A DNA stretch of 64,000 nucleotides from MWDV01 sp002070715 (GCA_035411585.1 DAONTI010000008.1:1-64000), one strand, 5' to 3'. Shown: positions 27,546-37,517, counted from the first letter of the stretch. Translations and numbers: made by a program. The notes: a model not told the origin generated them from the sequence alone.

Positions 27546-28370
27546 TCAAATGTTCGGAGCGTAGGCGATCAGTTGACGATAGTTTTCCAGAATAGATTGC
27601 AACGCCGCAACGAACGCAGCCTGCTTGAGCGCCTCCGGCGCCGCCTTGGGCGTTTCCAGGATGATCTCGAAGGGACGCGGACGGACGCCTGGCGGCGCGG
27701 ACAAGATGCCGCCAAAACCATCACGGATCACCCCGTCGCGCGCGGGGAAGCCATCAATAACCGCAGCGCGATTGCGCGGGAGAAATTGCTCCGCCGCCGT
27801 GAGGGCGGGGACAATGAGATTTTCCGTCAACGTGGCCCCGTGCGCGTAGCCGTAAAAGCCGTGGCTGGTGTTGTCCGTGTGCAGGGCAATGAGGCCGTGA
27901 AATGCGTGCCGCTTGAGTTCGGCCTCCAAGAAACGCACTTCCGGCTGACGCGAACGCCGCCAGAATTCGCGGTTCAAATCCCTGCCAGTCCGCGAGTGAC
28001 GGGTGTCAGCTTCAAACCCGGTCGGGTTGCAGACCGGATAAATAAACAGGCAATAGCCGGTCGCCAGCTCGGGTTGGCTGTCGAGCAAGTGGAGAAATTG
28101 CACAAGCGCGAACGTGCCTTCCGGTTCATCCCCATGAATGCCGGCGAACAACCCCACCCGCAGCGGTTCGCCGCCTCCGGCCGGGCCCACGAAAATATAG
28201 CAAGGCATTGGCGATGGTCCGCTCCGGTTAGCGAAATTGGGCGTTGTCGGAGAAAGCAGACTTGGCGATGCCAAGGTCATTCGCTCCACGGGCGCCAAAA
28301 CCTCAGTAACTGATCGGTGTTCCTCAACCGCCACCGCTGGATTAACCGTCATAGACAACGATGCATTCAT
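27546..28370 (-). CDS. M14 family zinc carboxypeptidase-like (succinylglutamate desuccinylase/AstE-AspA type)
   Basis: The product has 274 residues. The zinc motif HxxE lies in GLFAGIHGDEPEGTFALV and the third ligand His in LIALHTDNTSHGFYG. RTGRDLNREFW is the substrate-carboxylate region. This pattern fits the desuccinylase/aspartoacylase branch of M14, which removes acyl groups from amino acids. ATG 28370 is preferred because a consensus promoter puts the transcript start about 19 bp upstream; ATG 28352 is also possible. Its position beside gdhA may reflect a role in amino-acid use, which is an inference. Confidence 0.75.
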   Translation of the reverse strand: MNASLSMTVNPAVAVEEHRSVTEVLAPVERMTLASPSLLSPTTPNFANRSGPSPMPCYIFVGPAGGGEPLRVGLFAGIHGDEPEGTFALVQFLHLLDSQPELATGYCLFIYPVCNPTGFEADTRHSRTGRDLNREFWRRSRQPEVRFLEAELKRHAFHGLIALHTDNTSHGFYGYAHGATLTENLIVPALTAAEQFLPRNRAAVIDGFPARDGVIRDGFGGILSAPPGVRPRPFEIILETPKAAPEALKQAAFVAALQSILENYRQLIAYAPNI

Positions 28371-28395
28371 CAAATTTTTACAATCAATTGACGCA

Positions 28396-28423
28396 AATCT
28401 AGCGATTATTTCTAGTATGTCAA
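28396..28423 (-). promoter_or_regulatory. Predicted promoter of the M14 gene
   Basis: On the minus strand a perfect TTGACA (28418-28423) is followed after 16 bp by TAGATT (28396-28401). The local sequence is strikingly AT-rich compared with the window. The expected start, near 28389, gives a 5' leader of about 19 bases. Confidence 0.65.
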
Positions 28424-28671
28424 TAGATTTTATGTAAATAATTAAATCGAGTTGGATTCTGCCTATCAAAAAGTCGTTTTGCGCCCAGAAAAATCCCGTA
28501 ATAAATGGAAGTTAATCGAAACCTTAAGCGGCAATAACTGAAGGATTTAGCCGGAGAACACGACGCCAAGCAGTCCAAAATGAGAGAACGATCGGGTTTG
28601 AGGGGAATTCTGGATCTTTTGGGCTGCGGATGCGGAGAATAGCCATTTCGGCCCCATGATTTTTTAAAATT

Positions 28672-28697
28672 AAAACCCGGTGCGGGAGGGTTTTTTT
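28672..28697 (+). terminator. Terminator-like hairpin in the gdhA leader region
   Basis: AAAACCC (28672-28678) pairs with GGGTTTT (28688-28694) and a run of seven T follows. No plus-strand gene lies upstream, because the M14 gene diverges. The hairpin may therefore end a small RNA or act as an attenuator 108 bp before gdhA. The opposite strand also has a T-rich tail, so it could work both ways. Confidence 0.6.
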
Positions 28698-28805
28698 AGC
28701 GCGAGAGATTGGGAGAAAATGCGCTGCGAAGAAAAAAATTGCTGGACTTGAATTAGCCCGCAATTTTCCGTTTCCTCCGATAACTGATTTGACTAAGTTT
28801 TCGCG

Positions 28806-30062
28806 ATGCAAATTTATAATCATCCAGTATTTCAGATGGCCAGTCAGCAATTCGACGAGGTCGCAGATTATTTGCAACTCCCTCAATCCGAACGTGACTG
28901 GATTAAGTACCCCAAACGTGCGCTTGCGTTCACCGTGCCCATCCGGCGCGACAACGGAGAAATCGAAGTCTTCAGCGGATATCGGGTGCAACATCACCTG
29001 GCCTTGGGCCCCGCCAAAGGCGGCGTCCGATTTCATCCGGAAGTCGAACTGGGAGAAGTGGCGGCGCTCGCGATGTGGATGAGTTGGAAATGCTCGTTGA
29101 CCGGCCTGCCCTACGGCGGGGCCAAAGGCGGAGTTACCTGTGATCCCACGCAACTTTCCGCCCGAGAATTGGAACGCATCTCGCGTCGGTACGCCCAGGA
29201 ACTGGTCGCGTTTATCAGTCCCGAGACGGACGTTTTGGGCCCCGACATGGGCACGAACGACCAAACGATGGCGTGGATGATGGACACCTATTCGGGGTAT
29301 TGCGGGCATCCGGCTCCGGGCATTGCCACGGGCAAACCGGTGAGTCTGGGCGGCTCTCTGGGCCGGCGCGAATCCACGGGCCGGGGCGTGGCTTACTTGG
29401 TCAATCAGGCGAGCGGCACAACCGGACTGGACATCACCCGCGCCACTGTGGTCATTCAAGGATTTGGCAACGTCGGGTCCGTCGCCGCGCTGGCCCTGGC
29501 CAAGTATGGCGCCAAAATTGTGGCCGTCAGCGATGTGTATGGCGGTCTCTACAATGCGCAGGGGTTAAACCTGGCGGCGCTGGAAAAACACTTTGCCCAG
29601 CATAATACCGTGGTCGGATTCCCCGAAGCCGAACCGATCGCCAACGATCAACTGTTGTTGCTGCCGTGCGACATTCTGGTGCCGGCGGCGCTGGCGCGGC
29701 AAATCACTGCGGCCAACGCCGGGAAACTGCAATGCCGCATCCTGGCCGAGGGCGCCAATGGGCCCACCACCCCGGAAGCGGATGCCATTCTGCGGCAACG
29801 CCCGGAAATTTTCGTGATTCCGGATATTCTTTGCAACGCCGGCGGCGTGGTGGTGTCTTACTTTGAGTGGGTGCAGAACCTGCAGAGCTTGTACTGGAGC
29901 GAAACCGAGGTCATGGACCGTTTGTTCGGCATTTTGGGCAACGCCTACACGCAGGTGTGCGACCGGAGCCGTCAGGAAAAGATTTCCATGCGGCAGGCCG
30001 CGATGGTCCAGGGCGTCAAACGCGTGGTGGAAGCGCATCGTCTGCGGGGATTGTTCCCGTGA
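28806..30062 (+). CDS. gdhA: Glutamate dehydrogenase (Glu/Leu/Phe/Val family)
   Basis: The product has 418 residues and interconverts glutamate with 2-oxoglutarate and ammonia. The substrate region contains HHLALGPAKGGVRFHPEV and the catalytic lysine segment LPYGGAKGGV. The dinucleotide fold is VVIQGFGNVGSVAALAL, and the acidic turn AVSDVYGG follows. The C-terminal part ILCNAGGVVVSYFEWVQN is typical. The length matches hexameric bacterial and archaeal enzymes of about 420 residues. Cofactor choice cannot be decided from sequence. The start MQIYNHPVF has no Shine-Dalgarno site. Confidence 0.93.
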   Translation: MQIYNHPVFQMASQQFDEVADYLQLPQSERDWIKYPKRALAFTVPIRRDNGEIEVFSGYRVQHHLALGPAKGGVRFHPEVELGEVAALAMWMSWKCSLTGLPYGGAKGGVTCDPTQLSARELERISRRYAQELVAFISPETDVLGPDMGTNDQTMAWMMDTYSGYCGHPAPGIATGKPVSLGGSLGRRESTGRGVAYLVNQASGTTGLDITRATVVIQGFGNVGSVAALALAKYGAKIVAVSDVYGGLYNAQGLNLAALEKHFAQHNTVVGFPEAEPIANDQLLLLPCDILVPAALARQITAANAGKLQCRILAEGANGPTTPEADAILRQRPEIFVIPDILCNAGGVVVSYFEWVQNLQSLYWSETEVMDRLFGILGNAYTQVCDRSRQEKISMRQAAMVQGVKRVVEAHRLRGLFP

Positions 30063-30093
30063 ACCGACTTTGACGACGCGACGGATACGTCTT

Positions 30094-31152
30094 ATGATGG
30101 GAACTGTGGTAAGCCAACGATGGAAAATTGCGGGGCTGGCGATGCTGGCCATGGCGGTGACGTGGCCCGGACAGGCACAAGGCCGGAGGCCGGTCCGGGG
30201 CGGCGGCGTCCCCATTCAGTTTTCCACCCCGCGCCAGGAAGTGGCGACCACCAACCTCACCGAGTACACCGATCCGTCGCATGGCGACCTGCGCAAGCTG
30301 GAAGCTGAACTGAACAAACCCGCGCGGCTGCCGGGGCGCAATTCGGAACTGGAATTTTTAGCCCCGCTGCCGCGGCCACCCGCCGGTCCGGTGATCCAAA
30401 GCAAGAAGGTCCGGGAGTTGCTGGACCGGCGTAAAAACTGGGCGTTCGATAACGCGGAAGATGAAATTCTGGGATTGAAAAGCGACGATCCTTGGAAGGA
30501 ATTCGAGCTGGACGACTTGGAACGCGACCAGACCGCCAAAAGTCCGGTTTTTGAAAAATTCTACCGCGGACTGGAGCAGGCCGGCAGCACTAATCAAGCA
30601 TTCGGCGAACACGAAATGTTGCTTTCCCCGGACGAAGCCTTGGAATTGCCGGCGTTCGAGTCGGCGTCGCCAAGGCCGGATGCGCGAAGGGCCTTCCGTT
30701 CTGAAGAGTCGGGGTTGCCCAGCTTTTTCCAGGACAACAGCTTCCGGGATGGCATCATCCCCGGAACGGAAAAGGCATCCTCCGCTTCCGGGATTCTCGC
30801 GCCGGGCAACAACAATGCGTGGCAGGTCCGGGCACAGGAGAATCGCCTGCAACAGTTCAAACAACTGATTCAAGACGATCCCCTCCGCCCGGCGGCCGCG
30901 ACCACCTTGCCCGGTCTCACGCCAAGCCGCGAACTGGGCGGCGGCGCGCCCCCCATGCCGGCGGCGGCATCGTCCCTGGATTCCCGCGCGGCGCACGTGC
31001 CGGGCGCGAGTGGTTTCAGCAGCGCCGGCTTGGTGGCGGCCCCCACTTTGGCCAGCCCCGCCCGTCCGACTACCCTCACGCCGGCACCAGTGCCGCCCCG
31101 GCGCGGACCGAAACCGCCGGCGATCATGGAAATTCCACGGCGGAATTTCTGA
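30094..31152 (+). CDS. Secreted proline-rich protein of unknown function
   Basis: The product has 352 residues, starting at ATG 30094 or 30097. The N-terminus KIAGLAMLAMAVTWPGQAQG is a signal peptide. No known domain was recognised. The mature part is acidic in the middle (NAEDEILGLKSDDPWKEFEL) and rich in Pro, Ala and Ser near the end (TTLTPAPVPPRRGPKPP). It probably contains long disordered stretches. It begins 31 bp after gdhA on the same strand and is convergent with sufC, 7 bp away. Confidence 0.7.
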   Translation: MMGTVVSQRWKIAGLAMLAMAVTWPGQAQGRRPVRGGGVPIQFSTPRQEVATTNLTEYTDPSHGDLRKLEAELNKPARLPGRNSELEFLAPLPRPPAGPVIQSKKVRELLDRRKNWAFDNAEDEILGLKSDDPWKEFELDDLERDQTAKSPVFEKFYRGLEQAGSTNQAFGEHEMLLSPDEALELPAFESASPRPDARRAFRSEESGLPSFFQDNSFRDGIIPGTEKASSASGILAPGNNNAWQVRAQENRLQQFKQLIQDDPLRPAAATTLPGLTPSRELGGGAPPMPAAASSLDSRAAHVPGASGFSSAGLVAAPTLASPARPTTLTPAPVPPRRGPKPPAIMEIPRRNF

Positions 31153-31159
31153 CGCCGCT

Positions 31160-31933
31160 TCAAGCGGCGCCCGACACCGCTTTCAACATTTCGTCGTAGC
31201 CTTTTTCCTCCAGTTCGAGGGCGAGTTCCTTGCCGCCGGTTTTGACGATCCGGCCATCCACCAGCACATGCACGAAATCGGGAATGATGAAGTTCAGCAG
31301 GCGCTGGTAATGGGTGATGACGAGCTGGGCGTTGTCGGCACGCTTGAGTTTGTTGACCCCGTGCGAAACGACCTTGAGGGCGTCAATGTCCAAACCGGAA
31401 TCGGTTTCGTCGAGGATGGCCAGCTTCGGTTCGAGCACGGCCATCTGAAAAATCTCGGCGCGTTTTTTTTCGCCGCCCGAGAAGCCTTCGTTCACTGAGC
31501 GCTTGAGGAGATCGTCTTTCAATTCCAGCAACTTCATCCGTTCCCGCACCAGCGTCAGGAATTCCATCGCATCGAGCTCCGGCTGCCCGTGGTGTTTGCG
31601 GATTTCGTTGAGGGCGGCCTTGAGGAAGTAGGTGCTGTTCACCCCCGGAATCTCCACCGGATATTGAAAGGCCAGAAAGACGCCGGCACGCGCGCGTTCC
31701 TCGGGATCAAGGGCCAGCAGGTCCTGACCGCAATAAATCACCTCGCCGCCGGTGACTTCATAACCCTCGCGCCCCGCCAGTACGGCGGCGAGTGTGCTTT
31801 TGCCGCTGCCGTTTGGGCCCATGACCGCGTGGACTTCGCCGAGGCCCATGGTCAGGCTGACGCCCTTGAGAATCTGCTTTCCCTCAACACCCGCGCTGAG
31901 ATTTTTGATTTCGAGAATAGGTTGTTTGCTCAT
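31160..31933 (-). CDS. sufC: Fe-S cluster assembly ATPase SufC
   Basis: The product has 257 residues and is the ABC-type ATPase of the SUF iron-sulfur scaffold. Walker A is GPNGSGKST, the ABC signature is SGGEKKRAE and Walker B is LAILDETDSGLD. The start MSKQPILEIKNL is chosen over a longer frame that reads into the spacer. It follows sufB on the same strand with a 171-bp spacer that holds a palindromic repeat. sufD and sufS are not nearby, so the locus is a minimal sufBC pair. Confidence 0.97.
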   Translation of the reverse strand: MSKQPILEIKNLSAGVEGKQILKGVSLTMGLGEVHAVMGPNGSGKSTLAAVLAGREGYEVTGGEVIYCGQDLLALDPEERARAGVFLAFQYPVEIPGVNSTYFLKAALNEIRKHHGQPELDAMEFLTLVRERMKLLELKDDLLKRSVNEGFSGGEKKRAEIFQMAVLEPKLAILDETDSGLDIDALKVVSHGVNKLKRADNAQLVITHYQRLLNFIIPDFVHVLVDGRIVKTGGKELALELEEKGYDEMLKAVSGAA

Positions 31934-31970
31934 GTTGATAAATTGTTTCCGACCGCGAAAGGAGGCCGCT

Positions 31971-32099
31971 GGCCACGGATTCGGCAGGACCCTATCCCCC
32001 GCCACGAATCCAAGGTCGTTCCGGCCGCGACTTGCCGCAGCCGTCGGGACCGACCGTCCCGGCGCCCATCCGCTATTTGCTTCGTGTTCATCCGTGGCC
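31971..32099. repeat. Palindromic dispersed element inside the suf operon
   Basis: The ends GGCCACGGAT (31971-31980) and ATCCGTGGCC (32090-32099) are perfect 10-bp inverted repeats. The right end, read in reverse, begins CCACGGATGAACA. The same 13 bases occur at 36627-36639 in another palindromic element, so both belong to one dispersed family. It occupies most of the sufB-sufC spacer. Confidence 0.7.
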
Positions 32100-32104
32100 T
32101 GGCT

Positions 32105-33553
<1,449 letters not shown>

Positions 33554-33559
33554 GCCAAA

Positions 33560-33988
33560 TCATTTTTTCCGCGCACAATCCGTGCAAATCCCGTGGACCG
33601 CGATTTCGTAGTGATCCACCTGGAAACCCTTGGGTCGCGGCACGGCCGTCGCCTCCGCCGTCCACATCACGTCAAAGACGGCGCCGCAGCGGTCGCAGTA
33701 ATAGTGGCAATGCTCTTCCATGTTCGCGCAATACCGTGTCGCGCCGCGCTCCAATTGCACCGGGCGAATCACGCCGCTGGCCACCAGCGCGTCCAGGCAG
33801 TTGTAAACCGTCGCCAGGGAAATCTCCGGCAGGGTCCGCCGGGCGCACCGGAAAACCTCTTCCGCCGTCGGATGATTCAGCTTCTGCGACAGCACGTCGT
33901 ACACGTGCCGGCGCTGCGGCGTGAAGCGCAAACCCCGCGCGTTCAACCGCTCGCTCAACCGGTCATGCGATTTGCCGGACGGATTCAT
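33560..33988 (-). CDS. Fur/PerR-family metal-dependent regulator
   Basis: The product has 142 residues from MNPSGKSHDRL. The winged-helix part reads GLRFTPQRRHVYDVL and LPEISLATVYNCLDAL, with a recognition helix typical of Fur. The C-terminal dimer domain has two Cys pairs (CDRCG and CTDC), the structural zinc site of PerR and many Fur proteins, and HCHYY, a likely regulatory metal site. It sits directly ahead of sufB and has a palindromic operator in its own promoter. This suggests it senses iron or peroxide and controls the suf operon and itself. PerR versus Fur cannot be settled from sequence alone. Confidence 0.92.
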   Translation of the reverse strand: MNPSGKSHDRLSERLNARGLRFTPQRRHVYDVLSQKLNHPTAEEVFRCARRTLPEISLATVYNCLDALVASGVIRPVQLERGATRYCANMEEHCHYYCDRCGAVFDVMWTAEATAVPRPKGFQVDHYEIAVHGICTDCARKK

Positions 33989-33999
33989 CGGAGGGACAC

Positions 34000-34027
34000 A
34001 GGTTAGACCCAAAACCCGGCCCGTCAA
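34000..34027 (-). promoter_or_regulatory. Predicted promoter of the fur-suf operon
   Basis: On the minus strand TTGACG (34022-34027) is followed after 16 bp by TAACCT (34000-34005). The predicted start, around 33993, leaves only about five bases before the ATG at 33988, so the mRNA would be nearly leaderless. The palindromic operator sits just upstream. Confidence 0.5.
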
Positions 34028-34032
34028 TTTTT

Positions 34033-34053
34033 AATTTAGAACCATTCTAAATT
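34033..34053. promoter_or_regulatory. Fur/PerR-type operator
   Basis: This is a perfect 9-bp inverted repeat, AATTTAGAA and TTCTAAATT, around CCA. The inner TTAGAAC-C-ATTCTAA fits the 7-1-7 form of PerR boxes with one mismatch. It lies 45 bp upstream of the Fur-family start and in the divergent spacer to the sensor kinase gene, so it may affect both. Confidence 0.8.
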
Positions 34054-34079
34054 ATCCACCCCCCGGCCCGCGCCGCCGA

Positions 34080-34100
34080 TTTTACAAAACCGTGACAACT
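34080..34100 (+). promoter_or_regulatory. Direct-repeat operator, copy 1 (kinase promoter)
   Basis: A 21-bp element contains TTACAA (34082-34087) and TGACAA (34093-34098) exactly 11 bp apart, the helical spacing used by OmpR/PhoB-type regulators. Nineteen of 21 bases equal copy 2 at 37634. It lies 30 bp before an ATG, and a TAAATT -10 box (34118-34123) ends 7 bp before that ATG. The regulator at 36785 is the natural candidate ligand. Confidence 0.75.
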
Positions 34101-34130
34101 GCAGTCGGCCGATGACTTAAATTGTCGGGC

Positions 34131-34166
34131 ATGAAAACCATACGTTTCCATTCGCAGTTGGGCTGA
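34131..34166 (+). CDS. Short upstream reading frame before the kinase
   Basis: ATG 34131 opens an 11-codon frame, MKTIRFHSQLG, that ends in TGA at 34164-34166. It lies three bases before the kinase ATG and in the same frame. Its ATG has the same position relative to the shared operator and -10 box as the ankyrin-gene start. It may be a leaderless leader peptide, or the remnant of an older, longer kinase N-terminus. Confidence 0.45.
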   Translation: MKTIRFHSQLG

Positions 34167-34169
34167 GTT

Positions 34170-36656
34170 ATGGCGCCGGGCTTATACGCGATAATCCTCC
34201 TGCTGGTGGTGTTTATTGTCACCGTCCTTGTTCGTAGGTCGGTTAACCGTCCTGACGCTCCGAACTGGCATCGTCAGGCCAGACTGCTCAAATACCTGAC
34301 GATTTACTGGGGCATCGCGATCGTGGCGGTGGGAGTTGTGAGCTTCACCAACCAAAAACCCTTCTGGCCGCAAGAAGCCATCATTTTCACCGGCTGGCTG
34401 GTGGCGCTCGGCTGCCAGATTTATGTATGGCGGTACGCCCGGCTCAAGGCGGCGATGAGTCCGCCACCACCACCCGCGTCGCACCTGCGGCCGCCGGGGG
34501 GAGGCTGGCAGGCCATTTTGATTTTGCTGCCGATGGCGGGATTGGTGTGGTTTGGATTGTACTCACTGCGGCAGGATCGGTTGCTCGCAGAACAGGAGGC
34601 GCGCGAGGCCGGTGAAAACCTCGCGCAACGACTGGCGCTGGCCATTGGTATTGAGGCCGCCCAACAGTTACGCGACTATTGCGATGTCAGTCGCAGCCTT
34701 CGCGTGAATCGGTTCGTTGATTTAGGGTTGGGGAGTTGGAAAGGCGGCCAGCCAACGGCTGACGCTGCCTGGCGGCGCATCAAAGAATGGCAGCGGGCGA
34801 ATCCTGAAATTGATCTGGCCACACTGCCGCCGGCGGATGTTGACAGTTATTGGGAAGCGCAGCCCGAAGTGATGCCGCCGCAACCGCCGGAATGGCTGGA
34901 ACAATTGACTCCCGAGCAACAGCAACTTTGGCAAGCGGCCAAAGCAGCGGAATTTGTCACCCGGGATTTTTCCGCCCTCCAGGCGGCCCTCGAAAAATTC
35001 ATCGCGACCAAACCACCGGAAGGGGCGCGAGCGAACGCCGAATATCTCTTGCTGCTGGCGAAAACGCAGCCCCTGTCCGCATCGGAGGCTGTCGCACAGA
35101 TCAGCGAGGCGTCCCGATCCCTTTGGGGATATTCCGATGAAGTCACGGAGTCCGGTTTGCCGGTGGGACAATTGATTAGTTATCAAGCCTTGCGCCGCTT
35201 GCCGGAAGGCGCGAGCCTGCCGGAAAATTTCATCCGCCACCACACGATCGCCCGGAAGATCGAATCTCGTCCCTCAATTTTTTCACCGCTACTCATTGCC
35301 GAAACGGAACGGGTCGCGCGGGGCACTTCGCTGGAATCATATGCGACGACGTTGAAGGCCTGGTGGGACGCGGACACGGCGGCTCGGCAGGTGCTGGAAG
35401 ATTTTCGAGAACAATACCCGACGAACACTTGGAACGCCGCGCCGTTCTGGGTGGATGCAGGCCGCGGAAAATTCCTGCTGCTATTGGACCCGCCGGGCCC
35501 GAGCACGACCAACTCCGCCGTTCCGCAAAGCCTTTCCTACCAGGGCCTGTTGTTTCCACAAGCCGTCGTAGAGAAATCGCTCGCGACGGCGGTGCATAAG
35601 GCGAGGATTTCCCTCCCACCCTATGCGCGTGTGGAATTTGAAACGGCGAAAAGAAAAATTGTTTTGTCGCCCGGCCAGATCAGCGCGCCAACCAACCACA
35701 GTTTGACGTTGCTTGGGCAGGCGGATGGAACGTGGAAAAACCTGTTACTTAATCAGCACGCTTATCCTTTTCGAGTCCGCGTTTTGCTGGCCAGCCCGGA
35801 AATTTTATACGCGCGACAAAGCCAACGCACCCGGCTATTTGGCGCGTTAATCGTGTTATCAGCGTTGGCGACGCTGATTGGTTTGATCGTCACGCGCCGC
35901 GCGTTTCTCCGCCAGCTGCGCCTCAACGAAATGAAATCCAACTTCGTCTCCAGCGTTTCGCATGAGTTGCGCGCGCCCATCGCAGCGGTGCGGCTCATGG
36001 CGGAAAATCTGGAGCGCGGCAAAGTCAACGAGCCGGCCCGGCAGCGCGATTATTTCCGGTTCATCGGACAGGAATGTCGGCGGCTCTCGGCGCTGATCGA
36101 AAACGTGCTGGATTTCTCGCGCATTGAGCAGGGTCGCAAACAATATGAGTTTGAGCCAACCGACCTCGTGGCCTTGGTGGAACAGACGGTCAAGCTCATG
36201 CAGCCGTACGCGGCGGAGAAAGGGGTGCAGTTGAAAGCGCAAATTGAAAGTCCGAGATCAGAAATGGAAGTGGATGGCCGCGCGCTTCAGCAAGCGCTGG
36301 TGAATTTGGTTGATAACGCGATCAAACATTCGCCGCTAAACGCCGTCGTAACGGTAGCCCTGGAAAACGCCGCGCCGCAGCAACAGCCCGGCACGCTCAA
36401 TCTTTCCGTGACCGACCACGGTCCGGGGATTCCCGCGTCCGAGCGCGAAAAGATTTTTGAGCGGTTTCATCGGCTCGGCTCGGAATTGCGGCGCGAGACT
36501 CAGGGCGTGGGCATCGGGTTAAGCATTGTGAAACACATCGTGGCCGCGCATGGTGGGCGGGTGCGGGTGGAGAGCAAAATCGGCATGGGCAGCCGGTTCA
36601 CGATTGAATTGCCGGAAAAAATCCCACCACGGATGAACATGGATGAACGCGGATAA
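34170..36656 (+). CDS. Membrane sensor histidine kinase
   Basis: The product has 828 residues. Hydrophobic segments near residues 4-22, 42-60, 69-87 and 113-130 precede a large, unrecognised sensor region (about 130-545), and another membrane helix follows near 550-570. The kinase core has the phospho-acceptor His598 in SVSHELRAPIAAV, the N box LVNLVDNAIKHS, G1 DHGPGIP, the F box FERFHR and G2 GVGIGLSIVKHIVAAHGG. All catalytic elements are intact. The last ten residues (PPRMNMDERG) are encoded by a dispersed repeat. It pairs with the regulator 128 bp downstream. Confidence 0.93.
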   Translation: MAPGLYAIILLLVVFIVTVLVRRSVNRPDAPNWHRQARLLKYLTIYWGIAIVAVGVVSFTNQKPFWPQEAIIFTGWLVALGCQIYVWRYARLKAAMSPPPPPASHLRPPGGGWQAILILLPMAGLVWFGLYSLRQDRLLAEQEAREAGENLAQRLALAIGIEAAQQLRDYCDVSRSLRVNRFVDLGLGSWKGGQPTADAAWRRIKEWQRANPEIDLATLPPADVDSYWEAQPEVMPPQPPEWLEQLTPEQQQLWQAAKAAEFVTRDFSALQAALEKFIATKPPEGARANAEYLLLLAKTQPLSASEAVAQISEASRSLWGYSDEVTESGLPVGQLISYQALRRLPEGASLPENFIRHHTIARKIESRPSIFSPLLIAETERVARGTSLESYATTLKAWWDADTAARQVLEDFREQYPTNTWNAAPFWVDAGRGKFLLLLDPPGPSTTNSAVPQSLSYQGLLFPQAVVEKSLATAVHKARISLPPYARVEFETAKRKIVLSPGQISAPTNHSLTLLGQADGTWKNLLLNQHAYPFRVRVLLASPEILYARQSQRTRLFGALIVLSALATLIGLIVTRRAFLRQLRLNEMKSNFVSSVSHELRAPIAAVRLMAENLERGKVNEPARQRDYFRFIGQECRRLSALIENVLDFSRIEQGRKQYEFEPTDLVALVEQTVKLMQPYAAEKGVQLKAQIESPRSEMEVDGRALQQALVNLVDNAIKHSPLNAVVTVALENAAPQQQPGTLNLSVTDHGPGIPASEREKIFERFHRLGSELRRETQGVGIGLSIVKHIVAAHGGRVRVESKIGMGSRFTIELPEKIPPRMNMDERG

Positions 36657-36770
36657 AACACATATTCTTCCGCTGATGCCGCCGATTGACGCAGATGAAA
36701 TCCCTTCAGTCCAATCGGTGAAATCCGCGTCATCTGCGGATGACTCTTATCCGTACTCATCCTTGTTCAC
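36627..36770. repeat. Palindromic dispersed element between kinase and regulator
   Basis: The left arm CCACGGATGAACATGGATGA continues to the kinase stop. The right arm, TTATCCGTACTCATCCTTG, is its imperfect complement. An inner pair (GACGCAGATGAAA and GTCATCTGCGGATG) is also complementary. Elements built from CCACGGATGAACA-like units are widespread intergenic repeats in environmental bacteria. Its left arm codes for the end of the kinase. Confidence 0.75.
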
Positions 36771-36784
36771 TCGCCGTTAAAAAT

Positions 36785-37501
36785 ATGTCGCGCATTTTGA
36801 TCATTGAAGACGAAGCGCCGATGCGGACGGCGCTGGCCGACGTGTTGCTTGAGGAAGGCTATCGACCCATCACCGCCGCCGATGGCGAGATCGGTCTGCG
36901 CAAGGCCATTGCAGAAAAGCCCGACCTCATCCTGCTCGACATCATGATGCCGAAGCTCGACGGCTTCGCGGTGTGCGCGGAGCTGCGGCGGCTGGGCCAC
37001 ACGATGCCGGTGCTGATGCTCACGGCAAAAGGGCAGATCGAAGATCGCGTGAACGGGCTGGACGCGGGCGCAGATGATTATCTGGTGAAACCGTTCAGCA
37101 CGGAGGAATTGCTGGCACGGGTGCGGGCGTTGTTGCGGCGCGCGCAACGGCAGGGCAAATCGCCGGTGAAATTCAAGCTGGGCGAGGTGGAGATTGATCT
37201 GGCGCGGCAAACGGCCACGCGCGGACGCAAGGTGATTCATCTCACGGCGAAAGAGTTTGCCATGCTGCGATTGCTCGCGGAGGCGGACGGCGAACCGGTG
37301 TCGCGCGAAAAATTTCTGGATGTGGTGTGGGGCTACGCGGCGTTTCCGACCACGCGCACGGTGGACACGCACATCGGCAGTTTGCGGGCGAAGCTGGAGA
37401 AGAATTCCGAGTCGCCACGCTGGCTCAAGACCGTGCATGGCGTGGGCTATAAACTGGAACTGCCGGAGGAAGGGCCACAAAGAGGCGCAAAAGGCACATA
37501 A
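36785..37501 (+). CDS. OmpR/PhoB-family response regulator
   Basis: The product has 238 residues. The receiver domain has IIEDE at its start, the phosphoacceptor Asp52 in LILLDIMMPKLDG and the conserved Lys in ADDYLVKPFS. A winged-helix DNA-binding domain follows (residues about 130-228: LTAKEFAMLRLLAEADG, VSREKFLDVVW and RTVDTHIGSLRAKLE, ending HGVGYKLE). The start MSRILIIEDE is preferred over a longer frame reading out of the repeat. The final residues GPQRGAKGT are encoded by repeat-like DNA. It is the likely partner of the kinase and the likely ligand of the shared 21-bp operator. Confidence 0.94.
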   Translation: MSRILIIEDEAPMRTALADVLLEEGYRPITAADGEIGLRKAIAEKPDLILLDIMMPKLDGFAVCAELRRLGHTMPVLMLTAKGQIEDRVNGLDAGADDYLVKPFSTEELLARVRALLRRAQRQGKSPVKFKLGEVEIDLARQTATRGRKVIHLTAKEFAMLRLLAEADGEPVSREKFLDVVWGYAAFPTTRTVDTHIGSLRAKLEKNSESPRWLKTVHGVGYKLELPEEGPQRGAKGT

Positions 37502-37517
37502 ATTTGAAACATCAACG

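Noticed and set aside
28789..28820. TTGACT and TATAAT around the gdhA start as a promoter
   Set aside because: The spacing is 20 bp and the -10 box lies inside the coding region, so it would miss the start codon.
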